Assembly: GCA_024509875.1 (NCBI GenBank)
Contig: JAMPIV010003457.1
Location: forward strand, 67,001 to 131,000
Direction of reading: 5' to 3'
DNA: 64,000 bases
From: Oreohelix idahoensis
Lineage: Eukaryota; Mollusca; Gastropoda; Stylommatophora; Oreohelicidae
The position numbers and the translations under genes are program-made. The notes below the pieces were generated by a model that did no database searches, was not told the origin of the DNA, and saw only the letters and a list, made by a program, of their open reading frames with translations. Positions within the stretch are counted from its first letter, which is position 1, and each line of letters starts with the position of its first letter. Positions 32,875-47,238 of the stretch are shown here, piece after piece.

Positions 32875-35800
32875 TTGTTTCTTGCTGTCTATGATTTCTC
32901 CTTGACGAAGCTGGAAGTCAGTGAAGTAGTCTTACGAAGCGGTACGCTATAAGTAAAATTTTCGCCCACACACCCATGTTGCTTCTTTGAGGAGAGAACC
33001 AATCAGGATAGTCTATCTTAGCTCTCAAATGCTAAACCAATTGCAAATAAGTTTCTGATGTTGGTAAGGTCTCCTCATTACCCTCTGTCGTAGATTTGTG
33101 ATAGGTGATTAAGACTTAGTTTGGTCCCTTCTGAATAGACATAGAAATAAGCGATAGCTCAGTGGGAGGTGAAAAAAATAGAAATAGATTTCACGAGTGA
33201 GGTGGAGGAAATATAATAGATTCTGTCTCTGACACTCGAGAAGCTTCTCTCAGTCAGCCTATCATCTACAACAGAGTTAGATTAGTCAGACAAATCTAAT
33301 ATAATATATATTAACATATAGGTTCCGCACATACCCACACACATAAGTGACGACAATAGACGCACAAAAAAAAACGTGAAACTATGACAATGAAAATTTA
33401 GATATTGGGGAACGAACTGACCGCCACACTGATTAAGTTTAATTGAATTTTAATTATCAGACTAAAATTCCATCACAACATATATAAAATTACATCAAAA
33501 AAATATACAAATAGTCATAAAGTCAATGAATTGCTATAAGAATGATAGACCCATTAGTATGATCCTTTCCCTCGATGTATAGCCCACAGTTCTGTTAGAA
33601 GAAAAGTGATAGCCCCAAAGAGTCCCGGATACATCTGCTGTAGTCTAATATTTTCCCCTTTAAAGGTATGAACAGACTTTGATATTAGTATGATCTATCC
33701 AAAGGAAAATATTGTTAGCAACAAAACTTGCATAAAGAAATTACAAAGTGGGTGCATATATTTAAAAAAAAACCATCACTCAGTCTACTCTCACTCTGTT
33801 CTTTCAGCAGGGATCCCTGTCTCACTTTCTTACCTAATTTCTGGATGGTGTTCGCCGTCTGGCGCACTTTATGACACACTCAACGTAAATCTGCCTTTCG
33901 ATTTATGAAGTGGATACCCAGCTCTGAAGATCTTGGTTTCATCCAATGGGACCCGGGAGCGTCCTCTTCAGGCTATATTTTGTTCAGATTTAGTTATTGT
34001 CAATTTACTCAGTTCAGTTAAGAATTAGTTTAGCGGGCCCACAAATGTCAGAATCACGAGGTTTCCCGTATTTAGGAAAAATGACCGGTTGGTAACTTCT
34101 CTCAAAAAAATTTAATTATTGTTCACACCACCTTTGGTCAAAACTTGTCGGAAAGTTAATGCTGGTAATATTCTTCGCCACAGAGGCTGCATGTACTTGA
34201 TGATTTATCAGGAAGAATTTTATCTGGCTCGGTAAGCGCAGTTATTCAAGTTGTCTTAAAGTTTGTGAAAAATGGGTACTCTGTCGTTCTGGATGCAACC
34301 ACACTGCCAGACAGATTTTACTTTGTACACCCACACGTCTTTAATTAAAAGAATGTTTAGTTCTTCACAGATATTTCTCATCCGTACTTAAAAGCTGGCG
34401 AAGTTCGGTTACCCCAGTTTTCCCTGAATAAAGAGAAAACAACATATAAAATACTTATACATACTATTCCTCGGTTATAACTTACATTATAAACTGCAAG
34501 CGCAGAGCTTGTCTTATCGTTTAAAATCCCGTGAAATAAGTTATGTTAATAAAATCAATAATCATGAATTAGAAATACATACGTATTTCGTCAATACTCA
34601 ATGATGAATCAGTGCAGTTATAAGTTAGTTTAAAATATTCCCGACTGATTTCTAGCAGTTTAATTAAATTCATTAATAGCCGAATGAGTTTAAACTAGAA
34701 ATTATCATTTATTCTGCTTTCCACAGAAACATGTCGACTAGCGAATATAACAGACTTATAAATTAACTTCTCTGCACAGAAATCTACTAGAAAAATGAAA
34801 TAGGCGATTTAACACTTAATCACTCAACACTATTAGATATTTATATAATATATTTACTTCCAAACAGAACTACGGGTAACACAACGAAACTAAGAGTTTC
34901 ACTTATAATTATAAGTATCTAGAACGAAGCGACCACGTCTACTGCCACTAGGAGTATGAATGACTAGTCTAAAACTCTCTCGGGTAGATATATCTAAAAC
35001 AGGCAAAGGATCCCACGTTATTTCGAAATCCAAAATAACGCCGGTATCTCCCCCTCTCCTAACACTTCACATTACTCAGACGCCTGCCATTACCTATCAA
35101 TACGCATCTTAACGCCTTCTTCGACATACGGCTATTCTGAGCGATGTATGTCTGGCGCATTCCCCACCTCAGGCCGAAAACTGACCGAAGGACGCCGTGT
35201 CAGATGAAAATGTTAGACGATATGTCTGCCATCCCATGTCTATCGAGACGAATTTCACACTATTCGCTCACATGCAGAGACTGACATCTGACGTAATAAA
35301 ATGCGTTCTCAGTAAGAGAAAAGAAACAGGTAAACGTTAGAATGGGAAAATATATTTTGTCGCAAACGAACGAATGCGAAAAACAGGAAAAGGATAAAAG
35401 AGTGATAATAAAGTAGAGGACACGGGTAGAAAAGAAAAGAATATAGAAAATTTATTGATCATAAATCTCTATGCGACACCCTCAAGTAGAACATTATTGC
35501 GTGACAACATAAGATATTGCCCTTTTCATGCGATTTTCAAACTCATGCCGATATAAGGTCTTGATACTTCCGTTGTTGCATGTCATGTTTAAGCTCACTA
35601 CTCCAAAGATATGTCGCGGATAATCTTCTCTCGTAGTTGATTATTTAGACAAAGTCAGTCTACCAGAAGTATTACATTACTTTCCGTGTCTTAATATTTA
35701 ACAAGATTGATATCGTCCAATGTCCCAATGAAATCGGCCGTGTATTTGGACACGTCATGTTTGTGAACTGTCACTTTCCATCTGTTATCCACATAGGACA

Positions 35801-36160
35801 AATGGGACAACATGATTAGTGGCATTTACCTGCAACCCATGGCCTCGTTTCAAAGGTTGTTATCTGCCTTCACCGACAACGTCTGGGATTTTGCCTTATG
35901 CCATCTTGTGCAAAGGCAATCCAAGCTCATCTTTCACTCCTCCATCTAGTGCTGACAATACGAATATCACATTAATCTATCAAACACGTTGAGCGGTCAA
36001 ATAAAACCGGGATGGTGAGGGACGAAGTAGGACAAGATGTGATAAGATAACCGTGAATGATGAAAGCGTAAGCAATAAACAAGAGAAGAATTAGCAAGTA
36101 GAAGGAAAGGTCGAGAAATAACGCCGGAGAGGAATGGAGACTAGAATAGAGGACTAACTT
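32875..36160. other. About 3.3 kb of unclassified sequence splitting a LINE
   Basis: Collinear LINE segments lie on either side (ending at about 32870, resuming at 36165), so this block is probably an insertion or a composite of several. It contains a box A-like TAGCTCAGTGGGAGG at 33155-33169 without a partner box B. I see no coding domain and no convincing terminal repeats. Confidence 0.45.
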
Positions 36161-36164
36161 ATTT

Positions 36165-36395
36165 TGTCACAGACAGCTAAAATATTTTGGACACAACACC
36201 TTACTGAAGACCATAATAGAAGGAAGAGTTGAAGGCAAACGTGCAAGAGGAAGACAGCACTATAAGTGGGAAGATAACATCAGGAGATGAACAGGAAAGA
36301 GTCTATCAGAGTGCACCGTCAAGATAACAGACAGAAGACGTTGGAAATCCATTGCAGCCGACCTCTGATGTGAAGATGGCACCTGATGATGATGA
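36165..36395 (+). pseudogene. LINE ORF2 C-terminus with GAT tail
   Basis: Encodes QLKYFGHNTLLKTIIEGRVE and KRARGRQ, then TDRRRWKSIAADL and a stop, followed by a GATGATGATGA tail. This is the C-terminal end typical of the 'endonuclease-reverse transcriptase' LINEs and completes the piece at 32120-32870. Confidence 0.85.
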
Positions 36396-36784
36396 ATACG
36401 AAAGGAGAGATGGAACTAGAGGGTGATGAGAGAGACCAATAATCAAGATAAATTGAGCGGTAGAAACTACCCTTCTACCGTTGCCATTTTATACGCATAC
36501 ATCATTAATCGATATACTATTTTTGACAGACCTAAACTTTCAGTCTTCTGCTGCTGCCCTTTCATTACATAGTCTCTCCGCATAACGAGCCTAATTGGAA
36601 TACGTTCAATATGTCACATGCAGTTAATATTCTCATAAAGATCTACTAGTTAGGCGTAGCCACATATAAGAAAAGTTAAGTGATGCTATCACTGGGCTGG
36701 CTGCGCAGACACCAGATGATTTATTTATTAATTGTCTTATGTACTTTAAACGGAATGTTCTTCAATTTCCAACACTGCTACATT

Positions 36785-37000
36785 TGCTGATGTGCTTGCA
36801 CATTATACATAGTGGTACTGTGACATTTGCTGATGTGGTTGCACATTATACATAGTGGTACTGTGACATTTGCTGATGTGGTTGCACATTATACATAGTG
36901 GTACTGTGACATTTGCTGATGTGGTTGCACATTATACATAGTGGTACTGTGACATTTGCTGATGTGGTTGCACATTATACATAGTGGTACTGTGACATTT
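36785..37000 (+). repeat. 43-bp minisatellite, five units
   Basis: Unit GTGGTTGCACATTATACATA followed by GTGGTACTGTGACATTTGCTGAT, almost perfect after the first copy. Starts of successive units are 43 nt apart. Confidence 0.95.
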
Positions 37001-37027
37001 TCTTTCCTTACAATTATAATAATAGAT

Positions 37028-38090
<1,063 letters not shown>

Positions 38091-38271
38091 CTTCTACTAG
38101 TGCTTTCATATTATACACGTACAGTTGAATTCTCACTGCTGTGAGAGAGGGGTGCGCTAATTGTCACCCGTCCTATGCATTGAGCCGCATGATCGATAGA
38201 GTCACTAGTTTTCATGAATAAAATTGAAAGGCATGCATGTTACTTTAATGGGTGTTTAATCAATTTTTTTG

Positions 38272-39357
38272 TGGCGCAGTGGGTTCAACTCACAGGCATG
38301 AGAGGAAGTTAAGCCCAAGGTGACAGAGGTGGGGGTAACCTCACGTTTATCACTAGGGGTGCCAGCTAGCCACAAAAAGAAATGGGTGCAGTTTCATAAG
38401 TCTACCCGTGCTGGTTTCAACGGAATTTCATGGAAGACTTCTGCTATACATCCTCGTTGTGCGCCACGGATAACGGTCCCTCTCGGGGTCTGAACTAAAC
38501 TGGCAGAGGATCTTGGAGTCAGTGGATCCCTAAAGATGGGGTGTGCAGAACTCACCGTTGAGTGGTATATGCTCTGACACCCATCAATCCACTCCTAAAT
38601 CTTGGGTCAAATGATAACTGAGTCATCAGTGAATGAACCCTAGTCTAAGGTGGACCAGTGCGCCGAGAGAGTGAATGGCTGCTGGGTAAGCAGTCGCGAA
38701 CATTGGCTGTCTGGAAGGCGATCGGGGCGGCACCAGGCAGATGGACTCCGTAAGGACATCCCTTGCTTCTTCCCTGGAATGGTGGCTCTACCAGGGTGAC
38801 CGAATATTTCCACCATTTATTGCAAATACACCATGAGAATTTTAACTATCCAGAATCATCGCGGGAGCTACGGAGATCGTGATCTGTCGTCGATACCTGC
38901 AACAATTGACATGAGGAAATACAAATGCAGAAGGAGAGGTAGGGGAGAGAAGAGGAGAGAGAGAAAAAGATGGACAGGAAAAAGAAGGTTCAGAAAGAAA
39001 ACAGATCGCATCTCGATGAAATATATGCGTATTTTGGAATTACTGGAATTGTCGAAGTGCCAATCAACGTGCAGCCATTATACAAACAATCATCTACAAT
39101 TTCGATATCCTCATGATCCAGGAGACAAATTTAAAAGCCAATAGTGCTATCAACTGCCCAGGCTACAAATGTTACTCCAATCCATGTGGGCCTGGTAGAC
39201 GAGGGCAAGCTATATATGTAAAACATGAGCTCTCTCATACCTGGCTGGATACAAGTTCCCAAACTAGTGAGGATGCGGAACTGCAGGGGACTGCTTTAAA
39301 TATAGATGGTCAGAAGTGGTGAGTCTACAATTTATATGCCCATATTGACCATCTTAC
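38272..39357 (+). pseudogene. LINE 5' UTR and endonuclease N-terminal half
   Basis: Begins near GTGGCGCAGTGGG with a GC-richer leader unlike its surroundings. A basic open frame (38833-39010, Arg/Lys-rich) could be the end of ORF1. From about 39025 the endonuclease appears: NYWNCRSANQR, FDILMIQETNLKA (catalytic E in QET) and YKCYSNPCGPGRRGQAIYVK. Frames shift near 39015 and 39350. The coding sequence is cut at 39357 by the outer LTR element and resumes at 54865. Confidence 0.85.
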
Positions 39358-39362
39358 GTAAG

Positions 39363-40146
39363 TGTTACGGTGTTTTTATTGATGTCGTCTGCTATAATTG
39401 GCAGTGCGCAATTTTAGGTTGATGGAATTAATATAGATTCATGCTGATACTTCACGGATTAGTGAACGCAAATTACACGGTCAACTTGTGACGTGTTAGC
39501 GTTGATAAGGTCACGCTTCGTGACTTAGATACTGGACCCTTTTTACGTTGATCGTCAAGCCGTGAAGACGTGTCTCACATCCTTCCAATGTTAGGCTTCA
39601 TAATTGCCGCAATATATAGAATTTTATATAAGGACACAGGGTCAGTCCAGATTGATATTATAAAGGATGGAATTATAAGGTTAGTAGATAACCTGAATTA
39701 TGGAAGGATCGTTAATCAGTCTTAATATATATTCGTCAAGACACATGCGCTCATTACTGGCTGTTGTAACAACAACAGCGCGCGCATATAGCCATGATGT
39801 TCTGTTGACATTAATTCGTTAGGACACGGACTGATACTAATATGTATTCAAGTGAAATCAGATTAATGTATGTTTTTACTATGAACAATGCTCATGATTT
39901 CGTCACATATGTTTTCCGTAATAAATTGTATCTTGTGGACTCACAATACCTTGGACTTCTCAAGTCGATATCATTGAATTGTTAATCAGTACTGCCCAGC
40001 ATTCGCGTAATATACAATTGAGGCACGAAATTCAATTAATGAATGAGAACCAAGGAAAAATTCAAGACATGGCCAGAGGTTGTGAATACTCTTTATTAAT
40101 ACTAAGTTGGACGTTAATATGCAAGGACAAACACAACAACTCAACA
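39363..40146 (+). mobile_element. Outer element 5' LTR
   Basis: 784 bp. It is followed by ACTGGTGCCCATTGTGTGGG, whose TGGTG would pair with a tRNA CACCA end as primer binding site. Confidence 0.95.
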
Positions 40147-41431
40147 ACTGGTGCCCATTGTGTGGGGATCGAAAAATTTTTCTTCAACAAAGTTACCGAC
40201 TTCTCATTCATATTGCCAAGAACTGTTTACAATTGCAAAATGCTCACGTGATGTGCGAAGGTATGACCCAATACGCATAACGACTAGAGGTCAAACCTAC
40301 GTCATCAATCTTTGCGTATAAGCTGAAAGTCAAGTTGGCAGCCGTCAACACAGTCCTTTCCAACGAAAATACTGAATCAAGGTGGACAAACGGAATTAAA
40401 AAAGAAAAAAAAACACTTTCTCAAGCAAGGAATGGCAACTCACGACACTTGTCTATGCCGTTGATGCATACTGACATTGACCGGAGCAGATAACTGAGCA
40501 CAAAAAGATAAGTTTCATTGTAACCTTTGTCGGTTAACTAAGCATACATTCGTCCATTTCGCCTTTATATAGGCATGTCTAATTACTATCATTTGTACAT
40601 GGTATATGTGTATTTAACCGTCTGTTTGTTATTGGTTTAAGCGGGTGGTTGGCGAGGCGAATCAAAACTGATTTTATGTCTCTTAGGACGACCGAATCGG
40701 TTTTGATCGATCTGTAGGGCAGTTAAATATTTTCATTTTGCAGAGAACCCCATTGAAGATTCTGCCGATGGATACCTCTGTCTGCATTTGAAAGTATTTG
40801 ACCTTAAATGTTAGTTGTGAGGTTTTGTAATATTACTGTTGTATTTGGCTGTACTAAGATTCATTTTATTTATTTTCGTTACACGTTTGTAATCTATCAC
40901 GTCCATTCTTAATTCTTTCTATCATTTATTTCATAGATATCGTAAGAACCGTTATATGAGTCCATGTCTACGTCATCAGTTTACGTGTATGTAGGTCAAT
41001 CTCGACTTAGTTTTTCCTTGACCCTTCAGTACTTCCGATTCTTTTACTTAGTTCATAAAATCATTTATGTCTGTGAAATTGTCACTTTTGTATCGTACTT
41101 CTGTTTTGTAAATCTTTGGTTATTGTGTGTATTGTAGTTATTCATTTCATAAATTAATAATGTAAGTATATTTCTATAAATTGATTCTCTATAAGATAGT
41201 AAATTAATTTAATTAATTTTTATTAAATTACATGATGACTTAGGTGATGTCATTAATTTGCACTATTGGCCCAAGACACTATTCTATATTCATTATAACT
41301 AGGGCATGATGCCATGATATAATGATAAATTATTGAAGTAAGATAATTGTTAGTGAATAAATGCTTGGCAATCACACCATGTAGAGGTGATGAATTAGGA
41401 AACTATATTAGATACTATAAATATATAGAGC
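40147..41431 (+). other. Outer element leader, first part
   Basis: Non-coding, 1.3 kb, interrupted at 41432 by the inner element and resuming at 49200. No ORF or structured motif recognised apart from the primer site at its start. Confidence 0.6.
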
Positions 41432-42503
41432 TGTTACGTACATTTATTACCTAAGGGGGTAGTCTTCGGTCCTGCCAAATGTACGCACCAGTCTTGATAT
41501 AGTTATATTATTTGTGCGGTCGAATGATTCGCGCACTGACGTGCACGAAGCAGTGAGTGTTGCTTTGGGACGCACGGGTAACCTAGTTGGGTAGTTTGTG
41601 ACGTCATTTTTGAAGGGGCAACATGGAACTTGTTTATGTCCATGATTGTTATATTATATTTGTATTCAATGGCATGTTTATGGAAAGCCATTTATTCTAG
41701 TGATCTGTATTGGTCTTCAGGTCGAAACCAATAGCAGCAATGTCACGTAAGTTATCGCCCCACTTCTTATTTTAATGCTGTATGATAAGGCCGCTCTAAT
41801 ACTAGTCTAGCGGGAATATGTTATTCCTAGAATGGATCTACAGAGTCGTTTGCCTTTAGGATTTGTATCGTAGAAGAAGGATTCCTACGAGTGGAAGAAG
41901 TTATTGATTACCTTATGCACATGTTTTAATATGCTGTTACAACAATGCCAGAAGCGTGGCATAGAATGGGAGAGGTTAGTCAACTGGAATCTCTAACCTG
42001 TTCGTATTATCGTGTATGACTTTGTTTGAAACTATATGCTATCTAACGTTATGTTTTGGAGAACGTATGGGATTGTGAAGTATGATATGGAAGATTTTAT
42101 CCTGGAGTATGAATACGTTACCATGATAGACGTCCTTGAGAGAAGGTCAACGGACTTGAATGAGAAGAATATTATACGGTAACAGTTTGTGATCCTTAGT
42201 CACTTGAGTCAGAGGACTTTATGGTAGAGAATCTTCAGGAACTTTAAAAGTAATTACCATTATGCTGATGTATGATCTTGGCGCCTGTGACGATGTTAGT
42301 CTTGTCCACTCCGTCTGTGTCATGTTGAATAAAATCGATGTACAGTCATCACCGACTTATGTACTGCCAGTACTTGCCCAGTTCACTACTTGTTGAAGTT
42401 CGTTGGAAGAATATTGTTGACATTCGTTCATTTTAACCATTCGCGTTTGAAGCTACCTCTTCACCAGTATAAACTGTACTCAACCATAAAACGAACACCA
42501 ACA
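41432..42503 (+). mobile_element. Inner element 5' LTR
   Basis: 1072 bp. It is followed by GTAATTGGTGCTCCAGTGTG, with TGGTG as the likely start of the primer binding site. Its first bases resemble the sense start of the element B LTR (TGTTGCGTGCAT). Confidence 0.93.
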
Positions 42504-43509
42504 GTAATTGGTGCTCCAGTGTGTTTATGAAATCTAGAATTTCACAGGAAACGTACCCTATACAAGTATCAGCAATGGAAGATCTGAACTTTCAAGGCGA
42601 CAACATCTTGGGATCATCTCTTAGTCACTATTACGTGCGAGCTGTGGTCTAATACTCAGAACGAAGTATTTTATCCTCAAACGTACATACACGGAGACGA
42701 GGCACATTGATTTTTTACCTGCACGCGAGTTAAGTATAACGTGTTCTCCTTATACGCTTTATTACTTTTAGCTGTGCCTTCCGTGATATGTCCATATCTA
42801 TATTTTCCATGTTATATGTTATATGTTGTTCATTCTTCGTGGGAGGTAGGGAGGTTGATCTGACGAACGAGATCCATCTCGAAGCCAATTTAGGCTCTTC
42901 GTCAGACGTTCTGTAGGGCTCATTTTGTAAGTTTCAATTGAGCGATAATTCCGGTACAAGGCTAGAAACCTTGCCGAAGTTCCGATCGCTAGTTGCTTCT
43001 TATAATAGTATCTGTTTAGCTGTTGCGTCAAGTTTTAATTGTTGTTTTCGTAGTTATTTTTACTCGTATTTTGTTTTATGATGAATTTTGTTTGTATTAT
43101 GCGTCCGTCTAGTCTTCCTGTCGTTCAGTTTTTTACAAAACCTATGTTTTTACACTGTGTTGTCTATTGTCTTGTTGATTATTTGATCGCAGTTATCATC
43201 GTAACTCTTTACGACATTCTAATTTTAGTTTCACATTTTATTTTTATTGGATTTCTGCGACTGTAGTTACTCGTCTTTGATTATCGGGTCTTGTCGGTTA
43301 TGTTTCTATTGTCTTTCTCGTTGTTCATTTCATGACATTTGATTACATAAATTTATTGATTAATAACATATTTAATAATTATATGATAACATTATACCGT
43401 TCTAAGGACAGGAACGAAGAACACTTGTTATAGTAACAAGGTTAATTAATTTATATTGATTAATTATCATTTTATAAATTAAGAGTATATTGAATACTTA
43501 TATAGCATA
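42504..43509 (+). other. Inner element leader
   Basis: About 1 kb of non-coding, T-rich leader before the MSTWEYF start at 43510. Length parallels the 1.28-kb leader of element B. Confidence 0.65.
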
Positions 43510-45261
43510 ATGTCTACCTGGGAATATTTTATGTCCCAAGCTAAATCCCTTGGTATGACTCCTGATGAGGCAACAGCTTTTGCAGTTGTTGAACATGCCA
43601 CGGCTCAGAGGTTTATGGTATCTCATGTACAGTACCTCATTAATCTAGGGAAATCCCGTGGTTTGTATAAAGAGAAGCTCAGAGAATTCATAGAAGAAGA
43701 AAAAATTAAGAAGCTACTCCAAGACAAGGGTGTTGGTTACCCAACAGCTGTCTCTGTCACACACTCACTAGTCAACGGGTTCAAGCGCATGTTGGCTATT
43801 GCTGTTGAGACAGACTACACATTTAATGACGCAGAAATGATCAAGGATTTATTAAAGGAACAGAACATAAAAGTTTTGGAAAAAAAAGTAGCAAATCTTG
43901 ATTTGACTGATCAAGAGCTCAGGAATCTTCTATGTCAACAGGAGAAAGTGTCTCAGGAAAAACAGATAAATATTGAAAAATTACTCATGGAGAAAAATGA
44001 GTTAGAGAATGAAGTACGCTCAGTAAAAATATTACTTGACAAGCAGAATAAGGTCATTGGAGAATTTGATAAGTTAAATATGGCTATAAAGACAGACTGC
44101 CATGCTCATTTGGCTCAGATTCAAGAACTGACATCTGAGATTCCTCTTTTGAAATTAAGGGTTGAGGAACTTACGAATAGCCATCAAAATGCTATTGAGG
44201 CACTTGAAAAAGAAAAGGCCATTAATAAAGAACATGTCAGGAAACACACTATCGATGTTGAACATCTAACTCAATCTGCTGCTGCAGAACTCGAAGTTAA
44301 AGATTTAAATATTATGAATGGGATTGCTAGAGAGCTAGAACTATTCAAAAGGAATTATGAGAAGTGGAAGTCAGATTATGTAGAGTTGAAAATAGAAGCT
44401 GAAAAACAGAAAAAATTGATAATGAATCTTAGAGATAGAAAAGTCAGAAAGGGAAATAACAAGAATTGCCATTCTTTTGAAGGGAAACAATTTTGTCAAA
44501 CTTCTCTGTATAATGTATCTTCTAGCCAATCTCACAGATCACGAGATTTTCATCAGAATAATTTTGGAAATAATCAAAGCAATAATTGTTATCATAATGG
44601 GAAATTTAGATCACAATCTTTAAATAACAGACAAGGTTATCAAAATAGACAGTATGGTCAATGGCACAATGGTAATGGTCATACTAACCGTGATTTTAAC
44701 GTAAACAAAAATGCAAATACTAGCAATTTTGGGGATAATAACCAAAATCGATCGCTACGAAGATATAGATCTTCGAACCAGCCACGACAACATTCTAATG
44801 TCGCTTTAAGTGATACACAGGCTAACATTGAACAGGGTAAAGTAGCTGAAACTCATAATGCTTTATCTTGTTCTCTTGATTGTAACCAGGTGAAAGATTG
44901 TTCAGAATGCTCGACTCTTTTCCAGCCCAAGGCGATCACGACGCTGCGCTGCGGACAGGTTTTGCCAAGTCTTCCGGCTGTGTGTACGGCCATTTCAGCT
45001 ACACACGATCGACCGGGATGCCTTCAATTAAATCATGGATTTTTAAATGGCATTCCATGCTCTCTTTTATTTGACTCAGGTTGTAGCACAATCGGTGTAC
45101 GGACTTCGCTGGTCGACCCCGCCTGTGCAACCGGAGAGACCATCCAATGTGTTACTTTTAGTGGGACAGTGGAAACATTTCCCACAGCTATTATTGATCT
45201 TAACACACCATTTTTTTTCAGGAAAGATCCACGCCTGTCTCCTTCCGAATCCAATTTGTGA
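43510..45261 (+). CDS. Inner element Gag-like coiled-coil protein with Cys box and protease (583 aa)
   Basis: Starts [14 protein letters not shown], matching the start box of element B Gag (MSTLDYFIAQGKSL). Residues about 120-315 are heptad-rich coiled coil ([39 protein letters not shown]). No Ty3-type capsid block equivalent to that of element B is visible. Residues about 315-440 are Asn/Gly/Tyr/Arg-rich, probably RNA-binding. A C-x2-C-x13-C box (CSECSTLF) sits at about 465 and the protease motif [12 protein letters not shown] at about 520. At an 8-T run (45211-45218) the homologous frame moves by +1. The last ~15 residues of this ORF are therefore out of register, and the protease end is read from the next frame. 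Confidence 0.88.
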   Translation: MSTWEYFMSQAKSLGMTPDEATAFAVVEHATAQRFMVSHVQYLINLGKSRGLYKEKLREFIEEEKIKKLLQDKGVGYPTAVSVTHSLVNGFKRMLAIAVETDYTFNDAEMIKDLLKEQNIKVLEKKVANLDLTDQELRNLLCQQEKVSQEKQINIEKLLMEKNELENEVRSVKILLDKQNKVIGEFDKLNMAIKTDCHAHLAQIQELTSEIPLLKLRVEELTNSHQNAIEALEKEKAINKEHVRKHTIDVEHLTQSAAAELEVKDLNIMNGIARELELFKRNYEKWKSDYVELKIEAEKQKKLIMNLRDRKVRKGNNKNCHSFEGKQFCQTSLYNVSSSQSHRSRDFHQNNFGNNQSNNCYHNGKFRSQSLNNRQGYQNRQYGQWHNGNGHTNRDFNVNKNANTSNFGDNNQNRSLRRYRSSNQPRQHSNVALSDTQANIEQGKVAETHNALSCSLDCNQVKDCSECSTLFQPKAITTLRCGQVLPSLPAVCTAISATHDRPGCLQLNHGFLNGIPCSLLFDSGCSTIGVRTSLVDPACATGETIQCVTFSGTVETFPTAIIDLNTPFFFRKDPRLSPSESNL

Positions 45262-46168
45262 TGTCATCCTGGGTCGCATACATGATATAAAGGAATGTAC
45301 CCCACAACAAATTGCTGAATGGGAAAAGCAGCATATACAGGATGCCTATGCATTTAAGTCTATACCTAGAGTTGTGTCACATACACATACTACTAACCTG
45401 TTATGTAATGCTAAGGTATTGGAATCTAGCATGGAGAACGATTCCATTGTTCATTACGCCACTGTTGCTAATTCGTTGCAACCTTTACGACATGCTTCTA
45501 GTCTTAAGAAGGAAAATAAGATTGCAACGCAACCTGTAAAGACTAGTAAGTCATATACCTTCCCTCGAATTGATCAGCAGTCAACTGATCGCAAGAAAAA
45601 GGTTAGGTTTGTAAAAAAGGGAAAGGATGTTCCTAATAAAAATACTTGTTGTAACTCCGATAATAAAAGTAAAAACAATAAGCTAGTCAGCAAATTTTGC
45701 ACTTTACCCAGCAAACAGGTATTTACGACATGCCGTGCACCTACTCCTTTGTCTGACGTAAATAGTCATACTCAAGTACACAATTATGGGACATTTAAGA
45801 ACAATAACTCTACAAGTAGAAATAATGAATATTATAATCAAAGGAATAAGGTTACTCATCAACCTTACTCCCATTCTTATGACTACGGTAACACTTATAT
45901 TGGTAGAGGTGCATCTTCTCGCACCATCCTTGTGCAAAATCTGCCACAGCGAACTACTTGGCAGGCACTAGGAGATTTTCTCAACCACACGGCAGACGTT
46001 AGGTTCGTGCGTCTGTTACCTCATACCAATAACAGGTATGGTGACGCCGTGGTTACTTTTAGGACCAATAGAGATGCTCGCATGGCTATCGAGCGGGATA
46101 ATGGTGTGTATTTCCACCACCATTCTCTCCGACTACAATTGGTTCCTGATTCTGCGTCACGCAGATAG
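45219..46168 (+). CDS. Inner element RRM protein (protease tail + linker + RNA recognition motif)
   Basis: This frame is open from 45047, but only the part after the poly-T run matches the protease tail ([20 protein letters not shown]). A Lys/Asn-rich linker follows with TQPVK and YTFPR blocks shared with the outer element. The last 83 residues (from about 45917) have RRM topology. An RNP2-like ILVQNLP opens it, then the helix [13 protein letters not shown], the strand VRFVRLLP, an RNP1-like strand GDAVVTF, the helix [13 protein letters not shown] and the final strand LRLQLVPD. The pattern resembles SR-protein RRM1. In elements A and B this position is integrase. RNA binding is inferred from family, and the role in the element's life cycle is unknown. 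Confidence 0.85.
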
Positions 46169-46204
46169 TAACATACTATATTGTACTTTGATTTCACATT
46201 CTTT

Positions 46205-46228
46205 GATGACTCAGCCTATGCAGTCATC
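46205..46228 (+). promoter_or_regulatory. Conserved hairpin between RRM and RT ORFs (inner)
   Basis: GATGACT (46205-46211) and AGTCATC (46222-46228) form a perfect 7-bp stem with a 10-nt loop. The same stem and loop length occur at 51668-51691 in the outer element, again just after the RRM stop. It also contains an AP-1-like TGACTCA. Confidence 0.6.
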
Positions 46229-46286
46229 ATCTCTTTCTTGTAATGGTTCTTTGTTCTTTTTCTATTTCTCTTGAACTTTTCCATAG

Positions 46287-47238
46287 GAATTTTATGCCAT
46301 TCGGGTTAATGAATGCGCCAGCTACCTTTGTACGCATGATGCGCCGCATATTGTCTCATCGTCCCGATGTCATTACTTATATAGATGACATCTGTCTTTT
46401 CAGTGACTCTTGGGATGAACATATTCAGGGTTTAAAATCTTTACTTTCTACCTTACGGGATTATAACTTAACAGCGAAACCTTCAAAGGCTTTTGTCGGT
46501 TTTTATGACATCTCATTTCTGGGTCACCGCATAGGACATGGTTTCATGTATACAGAAGACAGTAACGTCTCTAAAATTTTAAACATCTCAGCACCTAAGA
46601 CAAAAAAACAAGTTAGGTCGCTCTTAGGACTAATACAGTTCTATTCTAAATTCATCCCTCATTTGTCTACTATAACTGCACCTTTTTCTTCGTTACTTAA
46701 AAAAGGCACATCTAATGTAATAAAGTGGTCGCAGGATCACCAAACGGCGTTAGACTACATAAAACAATTTTTTTCAAATGCACCTTTTTTGAGGTTGCCT
46801 GACAAAAATCTCACCTTCATTCTCCGCAGTGATGCAAGTTCTTACGCTATTGCTGCAGTTTTGATGCAGGAATATAACGGCACCTTATTTCCGGTTATGT
46901 ACGTATCCAGAAAGCTCACGCCGAGCGAGACGAAATATTCCGTTCTGGATAAAGAGCTCCTTGCTCTTGTCTGGGCAATCACTAAACTGGATCGTTATCT
47001 CCTCGGATCACACTTTGTGGTGGAGTCTGACCAGAAAGCTCTTACCGCACTGAATACAGGGAACGTTAAGTCATCAAAGTCAGCGCGTTACGCTATAGCA
47101 CTTCAACCTTTCCATTTTGAGATACGAGCTATTCCTGGAGTGCAGAATGTGTTCGCAGACTGTCTATCAAGATGCCCAAGTGAACGTGTCGAAACTAAAC
47201 CACTTCCAGATGTTGGAACATCCTCACCGATAACATGA
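46287..47238 (+). CDS. Inner element C-terminal RT and RNase H
   Basis: RT sequence begins abruptly at NFMPFGLMNAPATF (from 46288). The fingers and the first palm motifs are missing. The catalytic YIDDICLF box is present, then KTKKQVRSLLGLIQFY and a complete RNase H with its four acidic positions (LRSDASS, LDKELLA, ESDQKAL, VFADCLSR). The boundary is preceded by a pyrimidine-rich stretch and CCATAG, which resembles a 3' splice site. The frame is open for the whole length. Without the fingers domain it should not polymerise on its own unless joined to other sequence. Confidence 0.88.

Noticed and set aside
33150..33175. tRNA box A-like TAGCTCAGTGGGAGG
   Set aside because: No box B at tRNA distance and no cloverleaf. 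At most a fragment of a tRNA-derived SINE.
34430..35300. Possible diverged LTR-A-like sequence (block ATAAATTAACTTCTCTGCACAG resembles part of 1-1095)
   Set aside because: Only one short similar block found by eye; termini and collinearity could not be shown.
41503..41691. Identical antisense ORFs at 41503-41691 and 48214-48402
   Set aside because: Duplicated because they lie in the two LTRs of the inner element.
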